In this document: positions 57,643 through 64,000 of the stretch, piece after piece | How the letters are laid out: every line of letters begins with the position of its first letter | Numbering within the stretch: position 1 is the first letter of the stretch | Assembly (NCBI GenBank): GCA_014843695.1 | Contig: CM026387.1 | Span: 77,874,106-77,938,105 of the forward strand | Reading direction: 5' to 3' | From: Archivesica marissinica | Lineage: Eukaryota > Mollusca > Bivalvia > Venerida > Vesicomyidae | DNA: 64,000 bases | Made by a program: the position numbers and the translations under genes | Notes under the pieces: generated by a model | Database searches by the model: none | What the model saw: the letters and a program-made list of their open reading frames with translations, nothing else | What the model was told of the DNA's origin: nothing

Positions 57643-58339
57643 CAGTTTAAAGGCAAGCTTACCACTAGTCTGCACTTATTTGTATGAAATGCATGTAATA
57701 CTAATTTCTGGTCCACCTAACTGTGAACATATGTATATCATGTCACATCATTTTGTTTTACGGCCTATGGATATGTAATGTAATGTGAATTCCTTGTAGC
57801 ATATAAGATTAATTGAGATACTTTGATCTTAGCGAATTTAAAGTTACACTTTATGGACTTTTTGTTGAAAACGTTGCTTAATGTTGCTTGGAATATACGT
57901 TCGTATGTTGTACATTATCATTTGATTATATTAACTTTCTATGTTTGCTTGTATATTATTGGCAATATGCAGGCAGACCTACAATATAGTTGTATACCTG
58001 ATAGTATGATATATGTGGCTTTGTATGGGGAAGCAATTGATATATGTGTGAGAGGTACCAAGACTTCGCATACTTTGTTGTTTATTGACAATGACCAACT
58101 GTATGTTATGCAGAGAACAATTGTACATTGCGACTCAAATTATTACCTAGACTGAAATATCAGCTGTGAATGTGAGCGGTGATTGCATCATAGAGGTATT
58201 TAACAACACTATTACACAGTCTGGTATTATGATATGTTATTAACATCTGTGAGGTATTTACCTCCGTTATTGCACTGTCTATTCCGCTGGTTTGCAGAAG
58301 ATCAGTGGTTCTACCCGGGTGCCCATCTGTGCATTAAAT

Positions 58340-59345
58340 ACTGTTTTGGAGGGGCACCTGGAGTGTTCCTCTGCCAGCTGTTGGTGCGACTATAAACACC
58401 TACAACTTATTACACATGGAGGGGCACCTGGAATGTTCCTCTGCCAGCTGTTGGTGCGACTATAAACACCTACAACTTATTACACATGGAGGGGCACCTG
58501 GAATGTTCCTCTGCCAGCTGTTGATGCGACTATAAACACCTACAATTTATTACACATGGAGGGGCACCTGGAGTGTTCCTCTGCCAGCTGTTGGTGCGAC
58601 TATAAACACCTACAACTTATTACACATGGAGGGGCACCTGGAGTGTTCCTCTGCTAGCTGTTGGTGCGACTATAAACACCTACAACTTATTACACATGGA
58701 GGGGCACCTGGAGTGTTCCTCTGCTAGCTGTTGGTGCGACTATTAACACCTACAACTTATTACACATGGAGGGGCACCTGGAGTGTTCCTCTGCCAGCTG
58801 TTTGTCGACTATAAACACCTACAACTTATTACACATGGAGGGGCACCTGGAGTGTTCCTCTGCTAGCTGTTGGTGCGACTATAAACACCTACAACTTATT
58901 ACAATGGAGGGGCACCTGGAGTGTTCCTCTGCCAGCTGTTGGTGCGACTATAAACACCTACAACTTATTACACATGGAGGGGCACCTGGAGTGTTTCTCT
59001 GCCAGCTGTTGGTGCGACTATAAACACCTACAACTTATTACACATGGAGGGGCACCTGGATTGTTCCTCTGCCAGCTGTTGGTGCGACTATAAACACCTA
59101 CAACTTATTACACATGGAGGGACACCTGGAGTGTTCCTCTGCCAGCTGTTGGTGCGACTATAAACACCTACAACTTATTACACATGGAGGGGCACCTGGA
59201 GTGTTCCTCTGCCAGCTGTTGGTGCGACTATAAACACCTACAACTTATTACACATGGCGGGGCACCTGGAATCCTCCTCTGCGAGCTGTTGGTGCGACTA
59301 TAAACACCTACAACTTATTACACATGGAGGGGCACCTGTAACATC
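58340..59345. repeat. 70-bp minisatellite
   Basis: About 14 copies containing GGAGGGGCACCTGGAGTGTT, CCTCTGCCAGCTGTTGGTGC and ACACCTACAACTTATTACAC. GC-richer than its surroundings. Open frames across it are by-products. Confidence 0.97.
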
Positions 59346-59384
59346 ATTATGCCATTTCCTTTTCTGTGTTAAGACTACTCTTCA

Positions 59385-59655
59385 TTAAAGTTTATATAGT
59401 AATATTAATATTACACATAATTCAACAGAACATTGTTCATTTCCAATTATTAGTGTTATTTTATTCTTTATCTTGGTTTGTTGTATTATTATTACACATC
59501 ATTCAACAGAACATTGTTCATTTCCGATTATTAGTGTTATTTTATTCTTTATTTTGGTTTGTTGTATTATTATTACACATATTAATTCAACAGAACATTG
59601 TTCATTTCCAATTATTAGTGCTATTTTATTCTTTATCTTGGTTTGTTGTCACCTG
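59385..59655. repeat. About 90-bp triplication
   Basis: Three copies containing AACAGAACATTGTTCATTTC and TTATTTTATTCTTTATCTTG, each starting TTATTACACAT. Confidence 0.93.
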
Positions 59656-60228
59656 CATGCATGTCAACCATGTCTAGAGCTTATTACGTGGGTAGCATGT
59701 AAATTCGAAAAGGTGATATTTAAAATCTTTATATTGGACAGTATAGATATTAGTGTCAGCTTTATAGAGGGGTTAGAACTTTGTGAATACTTACATAGTT
59801 CATTTGAAAACATTTGGAGTTCGCTTTGAAGAGGGATGGTTCACGTGTATGCAGTCGATGGTGGGAAATTGTGGTTGCACTATCTGCTTTGATTTTGTTG
59901 TTTCTGATACTTGCTATTATTGTCTTATAATTATGTTGTTATTCTTGTTACATATATGTGTATGAGTGGGGTAGTATGGTGTATTGATACGAGGGCAATG
60001 TATGATTATAACATTGTTGTTTTAACAAGCAAGCTTAAGACTATTCTGCACTTATGTACTATTAATAACTGTTCTATGGGCTGTAATGTAGTTGTTGGTT
60101 CCTTGCATGAAAACACGATTAATTGAGACTTTGTTGTTACCAATTTAAAGATAATTCTGTATGGACTTCGTGGAATATATTTTCATATGAGGTAAATTTT
60201 CAGCATACTATATAATTACGCTATTGTA

Positions 60229-60466
60229 TATATACTTATAGGCAACGGTTTTACATGGGTATTTCTTCATATCAGCAATTAAATTCAATAACAAGTAGTA
60301 CCACATTAAATATTATGTAATACAAATTGATTTTGACCAACTTCTGAGAATGTTTATGACACATTGACAGTATAGATTACATAGTATTTAAGGTGGTACT
60401 TCTTGTTATTGATTTTATTTGCTGATATGAAAAAATACCCATGCAAAACTTTTGTCCTTAAATATA
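60229..60466. repeat. Long inverted repeat (arms about 90 bp, loop about 50 bp)
   Basis: Left arm includes ACATGGGTATTTCTTCATAT, CAGCAATTAAATTCAATAAC and AAGTAGTACCAC. The right arm is its reverse complement with scattered mismatches (GTGGTACTTCTTGTTATTGA, ATATGAAAAAATACCCATGC). Likely a foldback element. Confidence 0.85.
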
Positions 60467-60469
60467 TTA

Positions 60470-61795
60470 TATGATTGCCTGTATATATGGTATGACTGGC
60501 AATATGCAAATATGGACATTGGGACATTTTTGAAAATAATTTAAAAGACTCTAATATCGATATTCCCATTCTAGATGATGTCACAATATCTGTCTGTGTA
60601 AACTTAATTGCTGTAAAATCAGTATTACCTGGCGTGTGTTTCATTAATGAAGTCCATCCTAAGACATGTTTAATGTACTTGAATCCTATACATATACATT
60701 CTCGTTTGACTTGTAAATTCTATGTTTTCATTCATCTTTCTCCGTAGCTGTATTTCTCCGTCGCAAATCATAAATATTAATGGGACTAAATTCGGTAGTG
60801 ACTTTTAGCATATTTTAATAAAATGTATGTCATAACAAGCAGGGACACCGGTATACAATTATATTTTGTATTTCTGTACTTGTAATTCTTGACTTAATTA
60901 GACCAAAATTATATAATGTGTTCATCATTCGACACATCTGTATAATTTAAAGTGGTTATTTGTATAATGCTATCAGTCTCTTGGCATTGCTTTGATCAAG
61001 GATCTGATTGGTGGTCTATATTAACGAATGTCGAAAGTAAATAAATTGAATCGTATTCCAAGCTGTTACAATGTTGTGCATTCGAGTATGGGCGCGTATT
61101 CAAAGCACCTGGGTCTGGCTCGTACTCGTGTCATCTAAGTGGTGTTTTAGCTACGAGTACTGGAGTCATTTATCACGGAAACAAATATATTGTAAAACTG
61201 CCTTGACTATATATATATATGCTACCATACAACTTTTAATAAAAATATAATAAGAGAAATGTGTGTGTCTTCAATCATTTGTATTGCTGAATGAACTACA
61301 ATTGGCAAATACTCCATGATTACAGAGTTTTAATATGATTGTGTCAAACAACCTATCTAGTATGCTTAATTTAATCCCACAATGGCAGTACAAGGCATCC
61401 TGGAATGCTGCATCTCTCTTTCTATCCTTGACATGTGGTTGTCTGCCTATGCCTGTAATGTCTATGGGATAAGTTCATTTGTATGAGCCACACGCCAAAC
61501 AGTTTCCCTGTTGTCAGCTGCCACCAATCCCGGAGAGCGTCGATGTTTCTACGACAGTTACAACATGTGAAAATGACGTCCAGGTGCAGCAATGGACAAA
61601 TATCCAACAGGCTTTGCTGCGCTCATTGTTTGGGAAATTCCACTTTCTGCTAGGGAGTGGTTCGAATTCATGTACTGGAAATCTAGATTTTAGAATGTCG
61701 AATATAACACAACAATATGTTTCTGCAACAACATACATGTATATTAAGTCAATTTAGAATAGTTGGTGAGTGTGACCATTAATTGTGCTGATTAA
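60470..61795. other. 3' flank, unique sequence
   Basis: AT-rich sequence. Overlapping short open frames on both strands at 61422-61757 have no recognised family. Confidence 0.5.
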
Positions 61796-62236
61796 TAGGG
61801 ATAGCAACGAATATTCGCTCGGGCGTCCGAATATCCAAATACTATTCAATTATTCGGAACACATGTTATATAATTTGCATATATGAAATAATCTCTCCGA
61901 TACGTTTGTTTCTTTTGAAACCATCACAAACAGTTATAATTACAGTAGGTGCTAAGGAATGTAGTGTTTAATTATGATGTATAAACTGTTTGGACAGACA
62001 ATTCCTTTGAAATGTTACAGACACTTTGCAACAAACAACCACCCCATGTATCTTAAATGTTTTATTTACTGCTCAATATTACCAAAAAGTACTATTTGTA
62101 GTACGATTTGTATCATATTGTCTTCAAAAATGACAATTTGAGCGATTTTGAGTTTTTGATAGAATTATATGGAATAATCGAATACCTTCCTGACCGAATA
62201 TTCGAATAGTAAAATCGCTATTCGTTGCCATCCCTA
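61796..62236. mobile_element. hAT-like MITE, 441 bp
   Basis: Ends TAGGGATAGCAACGAATATT and ATTCGTTGCCATCCCTA form terminal inverted repeats. Internal CGAATATTCGAATAG motifs lie near both ends. Flanks CTGATTAA and CTAATTAT could be a decayed 8-bp target duplication, which suggests hAT. No transposase. Confidence 0.75.
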
Positions 62237-62754
62237 CTAATTATATATATACTATTGATTATTTTGTCGCAGGGTGTACTGGGTACTGCGTGTTGAAATA
62301 TATCAGTTGATTTTTTAAATGTAAAATTGCTTCAGTCAATTGTACTAAATAGTAGTAAGGTCAGCTCTTTGGATGTAAACAAATGGGCGCCATTTTGAAT
62401 ACGATTTATAGTAACTCATTTGCATATAGGGTAATATAAAGTAGGTCACGCGCGTGCGCGTATATTTTTAGCATAGAGTCTATTGATGACGTATCGCGCA
62501 ACTACCGAGCTCTGTGTACGAAGGCGTATGTCCATATCGGACGATCTAGTAACAGCGTCTTTACGCGGCGTCCATTTTGGATGACCCTATGATTAAGTTA
62601 TGTCTGGGCTTATCAGATAATGTACATCTTATAATTCTGTTTCACACATAATGCGACATATGTACGCTAAATGACCATTACATATCCAGAGCGTTAACAT
62701 CGTCACATAAAAATGTTCTTCGAAGACACTAGAGTACGTCTTCAGTAAGAATAA
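62237..62754. other. 3' flank, unique sequence
   Basis: Contains a short GC-rich patch around 62445-62580. No gene recognised. Confidence 0.5.
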
Positions 62755-62956
62755 TCAGTACCTGGTGGCCCCGCCACGTACCCTGATGACACTCTCCACC
62801 CTACGTCTCATGCTTCCAGTCAAACGTCGGATCTGTTCTCGGGTCAATAACATCCATTCACCATGCAGAGCCGCTTCCAACTGGTCTGTAATGGGGGGTT
62901 CCGTACCTACATTCTCCGCCCACACATGGATTCAGATCTGGGCATACCGCTGGCCA
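62755..62956 (-). pseudogene. Tc1-like transposase C-terminal relic
   Basis: Minus-strand frame ends at a TGA complementary to 62755-62757 and reads TREQIRRLTGSMRRRVESVI then RVRGGATRY, characteristic of Tc1-family transposase ends. Upstream WPA and PDLNP remain, but a small deletion shifts the frame where the catalytic Glu (NPIE motif) should be. Fragment only. Confidence 0.8.
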
Positions 62957-62965
62957 GGGTAGAGT

Positions 62966-63075
62966 GTTTCAGTTTTTGACACTAGCGTTTCAGTTTCTGA
63001 CACAAGCGTTTCAGTTTCTGACACATGCGTTTCAGTTTTTGTCATTGTTATTTCAGTTTTTGTCTCCGTCGTTTC
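62966..63075. repeat. About 22-bp tandem repeat
   Basis: Five copies of GCGTTTCAGTTTCTGACACA with variants. It abuts the Tc1 relic. Confidence 0.9.
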
Positions 63076-64000
63076 GATATGCGACGCTACAATCGCATTT
63101 TTGTGTCGTTAATCTGATAAAAAAAAATTGATGTGTCCCTTTAAAACAATTTTTTTATGACAATGTCCCTTTAATGCAAAATCTTCAAACATCAATATCT
63201 GGAAAAGTATACGTTGTACATATATAAAAGTATACACATAATATGGTGTAGATCCGTAAATGTTTGAAAAATGTTTTATTTGTTATACCTCTATGTAGAA
63301 TAATAAAGTATATATGTTTGAGTGTTCTGGTGGGGATGTTGTATCGCGTATATTTCAGCGTTATGGCGATGGGGTTGTAACTCGTATGGTTCAGCGCGTT
63401 GGTGATGGTTTAGATATTTTCTTATCAACTGGAGCGTATTATGATTCACTATATAATGTCTTCGTATAGAATCTAGTCTTCAAAAACAATATTGAAATAC
63501 TATACCATCATTTTGTGCGTTTCTTTAACTTATTACGCATCGTCTTATAAACTGTAGGATAGTTGATTGTGTTTTGGTCATAGTTTACTAACATTACCCC
63601 GAAATCGTGGTATTGTTAAAGTTCAGAAAATACGTAATACATTGTATTCCGATATACTTTTATTTACATCAATCAAATTTATAATCAATTATAACGGAAA
63701 AACAACAATGACAAATATACATATATACAATACATATTTATAATTTGGTAACAATGGCAAATATTGAAACGATAACAGTTACCATTGAAATGATATAAAC
63801 TAACGATATTATGAGAACATTGTAAAGGGAGGTAATTGTGTACAGACATTAGCTATGTCACCTCTTCCTAGTAATAAACGATGACGTTTACTATAAATAG
63901 CCGACAGCAGACAGGGTATATACATCTTCGTAATATAGAATTATAGCTTAGACCCTCTAGCGGGTAATGCGTATATAGCCGTATTATTAGCTCACCCGAG
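63076..64000. other. Terminal flank
   Basis: Unique AT-rich sequence with no coding exon recognised. Confidence 0.5.
63884..63900 (+). promoter_or_regulatory. Possible TATA box with upstream CRE-like site
   Basis: CTATAAATAG at 63891-63900 follows ATGACGTTT by a few bases. This could be the core promoter of a gene starting beyond the window, but in AT-rich DNA such matches occur by chance. Confidence 0.2.

Larger units (their letters stand above)
56010..60195. repeat. Old tandem duplication downstream of the gene (about 2-kb unit)
   Basis: Landmarks recur in the same order: TATGTTATGTAGAGAGAAAT at 56143 and TATGTTATGCAGAGAACAAT at 58100; TTAAAATCTTTA then TATTGGACA at about 56825 and 59720; GTATGATTAT at about 57348 and 60000; CAAGCTTA then CTGCACTTAT at about 57650 and 60030; GATTAATTGAGA at about 57810 and 60117. 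Unit 1 was later hit by three SINEs, and unit 2 holds the 70-bp array. Confidence 0.7.

Noticed and set aside
57823..58155. 110-codon open frame as a separate gene
   Set aside because: It overlaps the old flank duplication, its counterpart in the other unit is not open, and no domain is visible.

Overview
This window is animal nuclear DNA. The genes are split by GT-AG introns, the DNA is AT-rich, and it holds non-LTR and Tc1-type transposon remains and several tRNA-headed SINE families. No bacterial or viral gene organisation is present. The repeat style fits a marine invertebrate, most likely a lophotrochozoan such as a bivalve mollusc, but the sequence does not fix the species.

The window is dominated by one gene on the + strand: the 3' half of an RNF213-like (mysterin) giant E3 ubiquitin ligase. 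I assembled 26 exons from about 1426 to the stop codon at 55990-55992. All 25 junctions have GT-AG borders and compatible phases. They encode about 1,232 residues: a C3HC4 RING finger (residues 5-44), a long E3 shell, an RZ-type zinc finger (residues 507-539) and a helical C-terminal domain. The AAA+ motor part of this family would lie upstream of position 1.

Layout: 1-1180 is a minisatellite in the upstream intron; 1426-8751 holds exons 1-5; intron 5 (9.7 kb) holds a 3.7-kb 17-bp array, a SINE and a broken LINE (about 15.2-17.85 kb); 18.4-23.2 kb holds exons 6-11, with a 55-bp array made from the end of exon 10; 23.3-26.6 kb holds adjacent 18-bp and 13-bp arrays; 26.7-28.8 kb holds exons 12-14; 29.4-33.6 kb is a 27-bp array; 34.1-56.0 kb holds exons 15-26 separated by 42-, 25-, 64-, 35-, 27-, 40- and 64-bp arrays; 56-64 kb is the 3' flank, with an old tandem duplication, SINEs, a 70-bp array, MITEs and a Tc1 relic. 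Roughly a third or more of the window is tandem repeat, and most large introns carry their own unrelated unit.

The most unusual structures are two arrays that grew from exon/intron boundaries of this gene. After exon 10, about 27 copies each carry an acceptor-like AG, a 16-nt exon piece and a GTAAGT donor. After exon 25, two units each carry an acceptor-like AG, a 15-nt in-frame exon piece and a donor. Both could add micro-exons to the mRNA. Most long open frames in the window are by-products of tandem repeats and are not genes.
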